Positions 1 through 5,332 of a stretch of DNA of 5,332 nt are shown piece after piece. Every line of letters begins with the position of its first letter. Positions within the stretch are counted from its first letter, which is position 1. The notes beneath the pieces are model-generated. The model did not search any database. It was given only the letters and a program-made list of their open reading frames with translations, and was not told where the DNA came from. Source of the DNA: Acidimicrobiales bacterium (lineage in GTDB: Bacteria; Actinomycetota; Acidimicrobiia; Acidimicrobiales; JAKAVM01); contig DAIDIS010000214.1 of assembly GCA_027451785.1 (NCBI GenBank), positions 1 through 5,332 of the forward strand, written 5' to 3'. The translations under genes and the position numbers were made by a program.

Positions 1-337
1 GCCACGGCTCGGACATCAGCGAAAGTATTAATCCGGCAACAGAGCCGACTCCAAAAGACAAAAAAGCCATCTTCTTCACGCTCGACGGAGATGCCAAGCC
101 GGATGCCACCAACCTCACCGGCCCAACTCTCTCTTTGTCGGTCCCCTTTACCCCGTCCGAATAGTCGTTGGCGTAGTTGACGCCGATTTGCATGGCCAAA
201 GCCACCCCAAGGGCCAAAAGCGCCCTGTCGAGAACGAAACGACCGTAGTAAGAGGCGACCGCAGATCCGGCCGCAACCGGAACCACGGCGGCGGGAAGCG
301 TCCGGGGCCTAGCCCCCAAAACCCAACGATTGGACAT
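1..337 (-). CDS. menA: 1,4-dihydroxy-2-naphthoate polyprenyltransferase (MenA), 5' part only
   Basis: This is the N-terminal 112 codons of a UbiA-family membrane prenyltransferase. MenA joins a polyprenyl diphosphate to 1,4-dihydroxy-2-naphthoate, giving demethylmenaquinone in the cytoplasmic membrane. The reading frame is open from ATG at 337 to the left edge, so the C-terminus is missing; full members are usually near 290-300 residues. The protein begins MSNRWVLGARPRTLPAAVVP, a start typical of the family. Residues 54-67 contain NYANDYSDG followed by GTD, the Asp-rich Mg-diphosphate binding motif (N57, D58, D61, D67). It is followed by RVGPVRLVASG at 71-80, characteristic of actinobacterial MenA. 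Hydrophobic stretches near 13-31, 36-54 and 91-108 fit the first transmembrane helices. Its start lies 28 bp from the divergent menE start, which supports the assignment. No strong Shine-Dalgarno sequence precedes the ATG. UbiA relatives acting on other aromatics are the alternative, but motif and context favour MenA strongly. Confidence 0.93.
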   Translation of the reverse strand, partial: MSNRWVLGARPRTLPAAVVPVAAGSAVASYYGRFVLDRALLALGVALAMQIGVNYANDYSDGVKGTDKERVGPVRLVASGLASPSSVKKMAFLSFGVGSVAGLILSLMSEPW

Positions 338-364
338 AATTGCCATTCGACTAGGCTAATTGCC
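337..364. repeat. 8-bp direct repeat TAATTGCC, two copies 20 bp apart
   Basis: TAATTGCC occurs at 337-344 and again at 357-364. The start-to-start distance is exactly 20 bp, about two helical turns. The left copy touches the menA start codon and the right copy ends one base before the menE ATG at 366, so the pair brackets the shared promoter region. The repeat is seen directly; a role as an operator is inference. Confidence 0.6.
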
Positions 365-365
365 G
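338..365. promoter_or_regulatory. Divergent menA/menE promoter region (28 bp)
   Basis: This is the whole gap between the two start codons, so most promoter signals must lie here or inside the genes. On the plus strand TAGGCT (352-357) fits the actinobacterial -10 pattern TANNNT. TGGACA (331-336) is a 5/6 match to a -35 box but with a short 15-bp spacer; GCTAAT (355-360) would give 18 bp. Either would start transcription within a few bases of the menE ATG, implying a leaderless or nearly leaderless message. On the minus strand TAGCCT (358-353) is the mirror-image -10 candidate, because TAGGCTA and TAGCCTA are reverse complements. It would give menA a leader of roughly 9 nt. These assignments come from pattern matching only. 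Confidence 0.4.
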
Positions 366-1505
366 ATGCGTCGGCTCGTCGCACTGGACATGCAACCAGG
401 TCCCCGGTTCGTGGAGGAACTTCAACGGATCTGGGACAAAGGTGACGCCGCCTTGCCGCTGGATCCGAGGTTGCCATCAAAGGTCTCCGAGTCGATTGTG
501 AACTCCATGAGGCCATCCGAGCTGGTTGACCAGGATGGCGGGACCGAAAGCTTCAACGACGGGCTACCTACAGAAGAAGGCACAGCCTTGGTCGTCCCCA
601 CCAGCGGCTCTACCGGCAACCCCAAGGGAGTAACGATCAGTCACGCTGCAATGCTCTCCTCTGCAGCTGCTTCCAGCGAGCGCCTTGGGGTGCGATCCGA
701 TGAAGACTGGTGGATTTCGTGCTTGCCTCTGTCCCACGTAGGTGGACTTTCGGTGGTTTTCAGGTCCTTGCTGACCGGGACCAAGCTCACCGTATTGCCG
801 TCATTTTCTCCCGAATTGATTGACGAGCTTGTCTACAAGGGAGCGAACCTCATCTCCGTGGTTCCAACCCACCTGTCGAGATACTGCGTTGACGGATTCA
901 AAAGAGTGCTCGTCGGAGGCTCAAAGCCACCGGAAACACTCCCAAGCAACTGCATCGCGACCTATGGGATGACCGAAACGGCCAGCGGAGTGGTCTATAA
1001 CGGTGTGCCACTTGCCGGGGTGGAAGTGTCAATTACCGAAGACTCCGAGATTCTCCTGCGAGGCCCGATGGTTGCATCCAACTATCGGGACGGCACTCCC
1101 GTAAAAGCCCCGGACGGATGGCTCCATACCGGTGACTCCGGCCTTTTGGAAGGAGGAAAGCTCACCGTCATCGGAAGGAAGTCCGAGCTCATCATCACGG
1201 GCGGAGAAAATGTCTGGCCCGCCCGAGTCGAAGGAATCCTACAGCTCTTCCCTGGCTTCGCTGATGTTGGAATCGGATCCAGGCCGGACCCCGAGTGGGG
1301 CGAGCGCATCATCGCCCTTGCTGTCGCAGCGCCGGGCTCACAACGTCCATCCCTTGACGAGGTAAGGGATTTTGCCCGAGAGTACCTGGAGCCTTGGGCA
1401 ATTCCGAAAGCCCTTTTCTATGTCGAGAACATTCCCCGCACTGCGCTCGGGAAAATCGCCCGCCACGATCTGGCATCGACTATCGCCACACTTACCGCCG
1501 ACTAG
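366..1505 (+). CDS. menE: o-succinylbenzoate--CoA ligase (MenE)
   Basis: This is a 379-residue AMP-binding (ANL superfamily) acyl-CoA synthetase. MenE adenylates o-succinylbenzoate and transfers it to CoA in the cytosol, the step before ring closure by MenB. ANL motifs appear in order: the phosphate-binding loop PTSGSTGNPKGV (78-89), YGMTET (200-205), GWLHTGDSG (251-259, with D257), the hinge region GRKSELIITGGENVWP (270-285, with R271), and PRTALGKIAR (357-366), where K363 is the expected catalytic lysine of the C-terminal domain. The protein is shorter than the roughly 450-residue enterobacterial enzyme but matches the compact actinobacterial form. ATG 366 is chosen because MRRLVALDMQPGP resembles the family N-terminus; TTG at 360 in the same frame would add two residues, and AGG at 353-355 would sit nearer to it. 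Adjacent divergent menA supports MenE over a generic acyl-CoA ligase. The stop codon overlaps the stop of the convergent SDR gene. Confidence 0.9.
   Translation: MRRLVALDMQPGPRFVEELQRIWDKGDAALPLDPRLPSKVSESIVNSMRPSELVDQDGGTESFNDGLPTEEGTALVVPTSGSTGNPKGVTISHAAMLSSAAASSERLGVRSDEDWWISCLPLSHVGGLSVVFRSLLTGTKLTVLPSFSPELIDELVYKGANLISVVPTHLSRYCVDGFKRVLVGGSKPPETLPSNCIATYGMTETASGVVYNGVPLAGVEVSITEDSEILLRGPMVASNYRDGTPVKAPDGWLHTGDSGLLEGGKLTVIGRKSELIITGGENVWPARVEGILQLFPGFADVGIGSRPDPEWGERIIALAVAAPGSQRPSLDEVRDFAREYLEPWAIPKALFYVENIPRTALGKIARHDLASTIATLTAD
1502..1505. other. Shared stop-codon tetramer CTAG between convergent genes
   Basis: The palindrome CTAG carries the TAG of menE on the plus strand (1503-1505) and the TAG of the SDR gene on the minus strand (1504-1502). 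The two coding regions therefore overlap by 4 bp with no intergenic DNA. I saw no stem-loop plus T-tract at this junction, so any intrinsic terminator would have to lie inside one of the genes. Confidence 0.85.
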
Positions 1506-2260
1506 AAGAGACCTCCCGACTCCGACACCATGGCACCGCCGTCGACCACTACCGTCTGCCCGGTAATCCAAGCGGAAGCTTCACTCGCAAGGAACAGCGC
1601 AACCTTGGCTATGTCATCCGGCTCCCCGAGCCTTTTCAGCGGGAGCTTCGAAGCAATCGCATCCCCAAAAGGCTCCCACAGCGCTTTCGCAAAATAAGTT
1701 TTAACGAGCCCAGGGGCAATTGCGTTCACCCGGACCCTTGGCCCAAGCTCGGCAGCAAGCTGTCGCGTCATGTGAATTACTGCGGCCTTGGTGACGTTGT
1801 AGTAGCCGATGCCGGGTTCCACGGAAAGTCCACCGATCGAGGCCAGGTTGATCACGTTCCCGCCGTTTTCGTGCATGTACGCTTTCCAGGCCGCAGCAGC
1901 CCACACAAGGACTCCGCGCTGGTTCACCTGAACGGTCTTGTCAGCTGCTCCAAGGTCGATGCCGATCATCGGGCCGAAATATGGGTTGGCGGCCGCGTTG
2001 TTGACCAGAATATCGATAGCGCCATGCCTATCAAGAGTCTCCGACATGCAAGCGTCCGCGCCCTCCGGGTCACCAGCGTTCGCTGCGAACCAAGAGACGT
2101 CCCCCGGCATTTTTTTTGCAGCTTCAGCCAAGGCATCGGGCTTTCTCGACGTGATCATGACCTTCGCTCCTGCCTCAGCGAAGTAAGTCGCGATGGCTTC
2201 ACCGATGCCTCGGGATCCTCCAGTGACGATGGCCACCTTCCCATCCAATCTGAGTTCCAT
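1502..2260 (-). CDS. Classical short-chain dehydrogenase/reductase (SDR), FabG/DHRS4-like
   Basis: This is a 252-residue cytosolic NAD(P)-dependent oxidoreductase with a Rossmann fold. Visible classical SDR signatures are the cofactor-binding TGGSRGIG (13-20), NNAA (87-90), the active-site Asn in VNQRG (N113), Ser in LASIGG (S141), and the catalytic Y154/K158 of YNVTK. The C-terminal ITGQTVVVDGG (232-242) is also typical. Arg17 in the glycine motif and Arg39 after the second strand suggest preference for NADPH. PGLVKTYFAKALWEP (183-197) resembles the DHRS4/carbonyl-reductase-like branch, and the length is normal for the family. The substrate cannot be read from sequence. It could reduce a ketone or 3-oxoacyl thioester, but neighbours give no clear hint. 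AGGG on the coding strand (2271-2268) lies 7 nt before the ATG and can serve as ribosome binding site. The coding strand carries an A8 run at 2117-2110. The gene ends tail-to-tail with menE. Confidence 0.92.
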   Translation of the reverse strand: MELRLDGKVAIVTGGSRGIGEAIATYFAEAGAKVMITSRKPDALAEAAKKMPGDVSWFAANAGDPEGADACMSETLDRHGAIDILVNNAAANPYFGPMIGIDLGAADKTVQVNQRGVLVWAAAAWKAYMHENGGNVINLASIGGLSVEPGIGYYNVTKAAVIHMTRQLAAELGPRVRVNAIAPGLVKTYFAKALWEPFGDAIASKLPLKRLGEPDDIAKVALFLASEASAWITGQTVVVDGGAMVSESGGLF

Positions 2261-2310
2261 GCCAACACCCTAGGCTGGGAGGGACCACGAATTCACCCGA
2301 CCGAGGCTAA
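2261..2310. promoter_or_regulatory. Divergent SDR/DUF255 promoter region (50 bp)
   Basis: This gap separates the two divergent start codons. On the minus strand TAGGGT (2272-2267) fits TANNNT and is spaced so that transcription would begin at or next to the SDR ATG. The same bases also read as an AGGG Shine-Dalgarno sequence 7 nt from the ATG, so the two readings compete. On the plus strand TAGGCT (2271-2276) is a candidate -10, giving the DUF255 gene a leader of about 28 nt that contains GAGG (2303-2306). The two candidate -10 elements overlap at the palindrome CCTAGG (2269-2274). No convincing -35 box was found for either direction. Confidence 0.35.
2303..2306 (+). promoter_or_regulatory. 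Ribosome binding site GAGG for the DUF255 gene
   Basis: GAGG lies 4 nt before ATG 2311 and 7 nt before the adjacent ATG 2314. The 7-nt spacing is the more usual one, so initiation at 2314 is somewhat more likely than at 2311; the proteins differ by one methionine. Confidence 0.5.
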
Positions 2311-4380
2311 ATGATGAACAAGCTTGCCAACGAAACCAGCCCGTATCTGTTACAACATGCCGACAACCCGGTCGACTGGTGGCCTTGGGGCCCAGAAGCA
2401 CTCTCGTATGCCGAATCGGCACAACGTCCACTCTTCGTTTCTGTTGGTTACTCTTCGTGTCATTGGTGCCACGTGATGGCTCACGAATCCTTCGAAGATC
2501 CCGAGACCGCAAGGTACTTGAACGAACACTTCGTCTCGGTAAAGGTCGACAGGGAGGAGCGGCCGGACATTGACGACCTGTACATGAGGGCCACGGTTGC
2601 CATGAATGGCCACGGAGGATGGCCCATGAGCGTATTTACACTGCCGGACGGAAGGCCATTTTTCACCGGTACCTACTTTCCTCCGGTCGCAAAGGGAGGG
2701 ATGCCGTCATTCAGGACGGTATTAGAGGCAATCGTGGAAGCTTGGCAGACCCGACGAAGCGAGCTGGAGGAGCACGCGGCCGACCTCACTCAGGCAATAA
2801 GTAACTTCGGGAACGAGCCTGTGACGCGATCCCAGGGCCAAATCGAGTCATTCCCACTTCCGCCCGACGAAGCCTCCCGCTTTTTCCAGCTGGTAGCCGA
2901 TGAACTGGCCAAACTATCGGACTTCCGCCAAGGTGGATTCGGAAACGCACCGAAATTCCCTCACCCAGACCTGATAGAACTCGGATTGAGATCAGAGCCG
3001 AGCTCAAAGGCTAGGGAAGCAGCCTACGCAGCTCTCGACGCCATGGCGGCCGGGGGCATCTACGATCACTTGGCAGGTGGCTTCGCAAGGTACTCGACCG
3101 ACAAGGCATGGCTCGTTCCCCACTTCGAGAAGATGCTCTACGACCAGGCAGGACTGATCGAGGTTTACACCCGTGGGTTCCAAGCCACGGCAAGCCCCCG
3201 TTGGTCGGAGGTGGTACACGAGACGGTTGGGTACCTGATCGACTACATGAGTGACGACAACGGAGGGTTCTACGCTGCCGAGGATGCGGACTCCGAAGGG
3301 GTCGAGGGGAAGTTCTATATCTGGAGCCGGGAAGAAATTTCACGCCATTGCGACGATGAGGAACTGCTGGACGTTTTCTGCGAAGCCTACGGCATAACCG
3401 AAGGGGGCAACTTCGAGGGTGGAAACATCCTTCATCGCACCTACGACGAGTTCGGGTTGGCTTCCCGGCTGTCCGGGAATGAGTCACAGCTACCCGACGA
3501 GTTCCGAGGCGCCTACTCCACCATGGAATTCGAGGACCTTCGTTCTCGCCTACTCGAAACCAGGAACAAGAGGGTCAGGCCGGGGCTCGACTACAAGATC
3601 ATCTGCGAGTGGAACTCGATGACAACCGCTGCATTGGCTGACGCTGCCCGAACTTTCGGTATGAACGACTGGAAAGACCGAGCCCAGAAAGCAGGCGAGT
3701 TCACTTGGTCAATGCTGCGACGCTCAGATGGACGGCTTATGCGTACTTTCCAGAAGGGATCCGCTAAGCACTTAGCATTCGCTGCCGACTATGCCTGGGC
3801 GGTCGAAGCCTTCATCCGGCTCTATTCGATGAGTGGCAAGGCCGAATGGGTTGGCAGAGCGCGACAGGTGGCGGACGGGCTGATCGAGCTTTTTGGGGAC
3901 GAGACCCAAGGGGGATTCTTTACGAACGGAGCAGATGACGATGGGGTGTTCGCCAGGCAGAAGGACTTTTCCGACGGGCCCATCCCCTCGGCCAACTCCA
4001 TCGCCGCACGGACTCTGTGGACCTTGGGGAGACTGACAGGTGAGTCCCTATATACCAACTGGGCCGAAGGAACAGTCAGGGCATGCATGGACAAATTCGC
4101 TGAAAGCCCCCTAAACATGCCGTCAATGGCCGCTGTATTCTCCGACATGGCGAGGCCCGGACCCGAGATCGTCGTGGCTACGGATGACAGGACGATGCTT
4201 GATCAGGCATTCATGCGCTACATCCCAGGTTCGGTCATTGCCTGGGGAGAACCGTTTGAGTCCCCCATTTGGGACGGAAAGAAAACAGGATCGGCTTATG
4301 TTTGCGTGGGATTCATCTGCGAATCCCCTGCCTCAGACGCCGCCACGCTGGGCCGCCAACTCAAAGCACTGTCCGGCTAG
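2311..4380 (+). CDS. DUF255 thioredoxin-domain protein (YyaL/SPATA20 family)
   Basis: This is a 689-residue protein with no signal peptide or membrane segment evident, so it is probably cytosolic. Residues 5-135 form the DUF255 thioredoxin-like domain: NETSPYLLQHADNPVDW (7-23), the redox-type pair C50-H-W-C53 in YSSCHWCHVM, VDREERPDID (79-88), and GGWPMSVFTLPDGRPFFTGTYFP (102-124; last motif residues TYFPP). Residues from about 190 onward match the family's alpha/alpha-barrel, six-hairpin-like half, with GGFGNAPKFPHPD (208-220), GGIYDHLAGGFARYS (248-262), HFEKMLYDQA (271-280), EDADSEG (324-330), RPGLDYKIICEWN (423-435), KDFSDGPIPSANS (551-563) and a terminal YVCVGFIC (663-670). Length is normal and the gene appears intact. 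Members are widespread, including B. subtilis YyaL and mammalian SPATA20. Their reaction is not firmly known, so none is asserted here. ATG 2314 is an equally plausible start because it has better spacing to GAGG. Neighbouring genes do not suggest a partner. Confidence 0.93.
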   Translation: MMNKLANETSPYLLQHADNPVDWWPWGPEALSYAESAQRPLFVSVGYSSCHWCHVMAHESFEDPETARYLNEHFVSVKVDREERPDIDDLYMRATVAMNGHGGWPMSVFTLPDGRPFFTGTYFPPVAKGGMPSFRTVLEAIVEAWQTRRSELEEHAADLTQAISNFGNEPVTRSQGQIESFPLPPDEASRFFQLVADELAKLSDFRQGGFGNAPKFPHPDLIELGLRSEPSSKAREAAYAALDAMAAGGIYDHLAGGFARYSTDKAWLVPHFEKMLYDQAGLIEVYTRGFQATASPRWSEVVHETVGYLIDYMSDDNGGFYAAEDADSEGVEGKFYIWSREEISRHCDDEELLDVFCEAYGITEGGNFEGGNILHRTYDEFGLASRLSGNESQLPDEFRGAYSTMEFEDLRSRLLETRNKRVRPGLDYKIICEWNSMTTAALADAARTFGMNDWKDRAQKAGEFTWSMLRRSDGRLMRTFQKGSAKHLAFAADYAWAVEAFIRLYSMSGKAEWVGRARQVADGLIELFGDETQGGFFTNGADDDGVFARQKDFSDGPIPSANSIAARTLWTLGRLTGESLYTNWAEGTVRACMDKFAESPLNMPSMAAVFSDMARPGPEIVVATDDRTMLDQAFMRYIPGSVIAWGEPFESPIWDGKKTGSAYVCVGFICESPASDAATLGRQLKALSG

Positions 4381-4404
4381 TTCGCGTCAGCTCGTAGCGC
4401 GAAC
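4380..4404. terminator. GC-rich hairpin at the convergent DUF255/patatin junction, possible bidirectional terminator
   Basis: GTTCGCG (4380-4386) pairs perfectly with CGCGAAC (4398-4404), giving a 7-bp stem with an 11-nt loop, or 9 nt if the T4387:G4397 wobble forms. The stem starts at the last base of the DUF255 stop codon and covers the last codons and stop of the patatin gene. No T-tract follows on either strand, so it is not a classical intrinsic terminator. Its position suits 3'-end formation for both transcripts, which is inference. Confidence 0.35.
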
Positions 4405-5332
4405 GGGAATTGGATGCACCTTGGCTTTGCGGCTTTGAGTCGAAGGGTCCTTCTCCCACGCGGGGTGCCCTTCTTTGGCCGCCTTCTTGCCTACTTCCCT
4501 TAGAACCTTGCGGAACCGTGGGGTGTTCAAAGTCTCGATGGCACGCTCGTAGGCGCTCTGAGCAACTTGGTCCAGGCCTTCGCGTTTCATCAAGTTGAAA
4601 CCGCTCATCGCAACCTCACGAGCGGATGGCCGAATGAGAATAACGGTAGCCCTGCGGCGCCTGGCGATCGCGAGCTCGTGCTGGAGCGTCACATCCGGAG
4701 CACGCCCGATCAACCTCAAAACAGAGATCGACGACCGGTCGCCCTTGAAAGCCATCGGGGCAATACCGATGATGAAATCACAGCCGTCACTGACGGCCAG
4801 ATCGAGATTGGTGGTCGAGTGCACACCACCGTCAACCAATACCCTCCTGCCCATTGGAATAGGTGGGTATACGCCCGGAATTGCGCATGACGCCATAACC
4901 GACTTCCACAAAGGCATCGGCGGCGCACCCCTTCTGCCCAGCACAATTCTCTGACCGGAAGCGATGTCGACGGCACACAGCCAGAGTTGCTTTTCGGGCC
5001 ACGGAGAGCCCAAATCGTTCTCCAAGCGTTCTTGTCCCTCACCCATCGCGAACATTCCACCGGGGAAGGCGTGGCGCAAGAAATGAGGCAACGAAGGAAG
5101 TGGGACCCGTATCAGCGAGCGCCCCATTACGAATACAGACCCGAGGGCATGCTGCATGAGCCCGACGGGTGAGCTGAAGGCGGGAGCGAACATCTGAGTC
5201 GGGCGACCTGAAACCCCGGTCGCTCCGTCCCCGAATGTTTCCTCCCAGATATCCTCAATCGGCAGCTCAGTCCTGAGATATGCCCCGACGACACTCCCAG
5301 CGCTCGTACCGACAATCAGGTCTGCTTGGACA
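4387..5332 (-). CDS. Patatin-like phospholipase family protein, N-terminus beyond window
   Basis: This is a serine lipid acyl hydrolase with a Ser-Asp dyad, expected to cleave fatty acyl esters of phospholipids or related lipids. The frame stays open to the right edge; 314 codons are visible and the first complete codon is at 5331-5329. The nucleophile elbow GTSAG lies at visible residues 8-12 (Ser10, codon 5304-5302), preceded by ADLIV as expected for the family. ASCAIPGVYPP follows at 147-157, and the catalytic Asp is in DGG at 167-169 (codon 4833-4831). The glycine-rich oxyanion-hole motif normally located upstream of the serine must lie outside the window. An ATG at 5193 would exclude the nucleophile serine and so is not the start. 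The C-terminal 35 residues are rich in Lys and Arg and look unstructured. The overall layout recalls bacterial RssA/NTE-type patatins. The physiological substrate is unknown, and the gene ends 6 bp from the convergent DUF255 gene. Confidence 0.9.
   Translation of the reverse strand, partial: VQADLIVGTSAGSVVGAYLRTELPIEDIWEETFGDGATGVSGRPTQMFAPAFSSPVGLMQHALGSVFVMGRSLIRVPLPSLPHFLRHAFPGGMFAMGEGQERLENDLGSPWPEKQLWLCAVDIASGQRIVLGRRGAPPMPLWKSVMASCAIPGVYPPIPMGRRVLVDGGVHSTTNLDLAVSDGCDFIIGIAPMAFKGDRSSISVLRLIGRAPDVTLQHELAIARRRRATVILIRPSAREVAMSGFNLMKREGLDQVAQSAYERAIETLNTPRFRKVLREVGKKAAKEGHPAWEKDPSTQSRKAKVHPIPVRATS

Noticed and set aside
148..516. Minus-strand open frame of about 122 codons spanning the menA start and menE 5' end
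   Set aside because: It is out of frame with menA, whose family signature is unambiguous, and it runs antisense into menE.
2110..2117. T8 run on the plus strand as an intrinsic terminator
   Set aside because: No stable stem-loop precedes it, it lies inside the SDR gene, and no plus-strand transcript is expected to end there.
1394..2314. Plus-strand open frame of about 306 codons across the SDR gene
   Set aside because: It is antisense to a clear SDR with all catalytic motifs, it overlaps the end of menE and the SDR/DUF255 gap, and its translation shows no recognisable domain.
3011..3487. Minus-strand open frame of about 158 codons inside the DUF255 gene
   Set aside because: It is Arg/Pro/Ser-rich antisense translation typical of GC-rich shadow frames, and the plus strand here encodes well-conserved family motifs.
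4567..4954. Plus-strand open frames opposite the patatin gene
   Set aside because: They are antisense to the patatin DGG and surrounding conserved region and show no domain of their own.
5191..5193. ATG at 5193 (minus) as the patatin start
   Set aside because: The frame stays open upstream to the window edge and includes the nucleophile motif GTSAG, so the true start is outside the window.
1..5332. A new multi-gene defence or metabolic system
   Set aside because: All five genes belong to well-known families, they alternate in orientation so cannot form an operon, and only menA and menE share a pathway. Nothing supports a new system.

Overview
The window looks like chromosomal DNA of an actinobacterium. 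The first gene carries the actinobacterial-type MenA signature (NYANDYSDG, then GTD and RVGPVRLVASG). The MenE is the short, roughly 380-residue form common in that phylum. Base composition is moderately GC-rich, estimated by eye and not computed, and lower than in typical Streptomyces or Mycobacterium. An Acidimicrobiia-like lineage is possible, but this is a guess.

There are five protein genes on strictly alternating strands (-,+,-,+,-), filling almost every base. From left to right they are: the 5' part of menA (minus, running off the left edge); menE (plus); a classical short-chain dehydrogenase/reductase (minus); a long DUF255/YyaL/SPATA20-type protein with an N-terminal thioredoxin-like domain and a C-terminal alpha/alpha-barrel-like region (plus); and a patatin-like phospholipase (minus, its N-terminus beyond the right edge). 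No RNA genes, insertion sequences, CRISPR arrays or long repeats were seen.

Every junction is very tight. menA and menE diverge from a 28-bp gap that holds an 8-bp direct repeat (TAATTGCC, 20-bp period) and overlapping candidate -10 elements in both directions. menE and the SDR gene converge on one CTAG that supplies both stop codons. The SDR and DUF255 genes diverge from a 50-bp gap. The DUF255 and patatin genes converge with 6 bp between stops, inside a small GC-rich hairpin.

menA and menE clearly belong to one pathway, menaquinone biosynthesis: MenE activates o-succinylbenzoate as its CoA thioester, and MenA prenylates 1,4-dihydroxy-2-naphthoate at the membrane. Their shared intergenic region suggests joint control. 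The other three genes have no evident pathway link to menaquinone or to each other. I do not see a convincing new multi-gene system here. The points most worth checking are the compact divergent men promoter with its repeats and the shared-stop junction.
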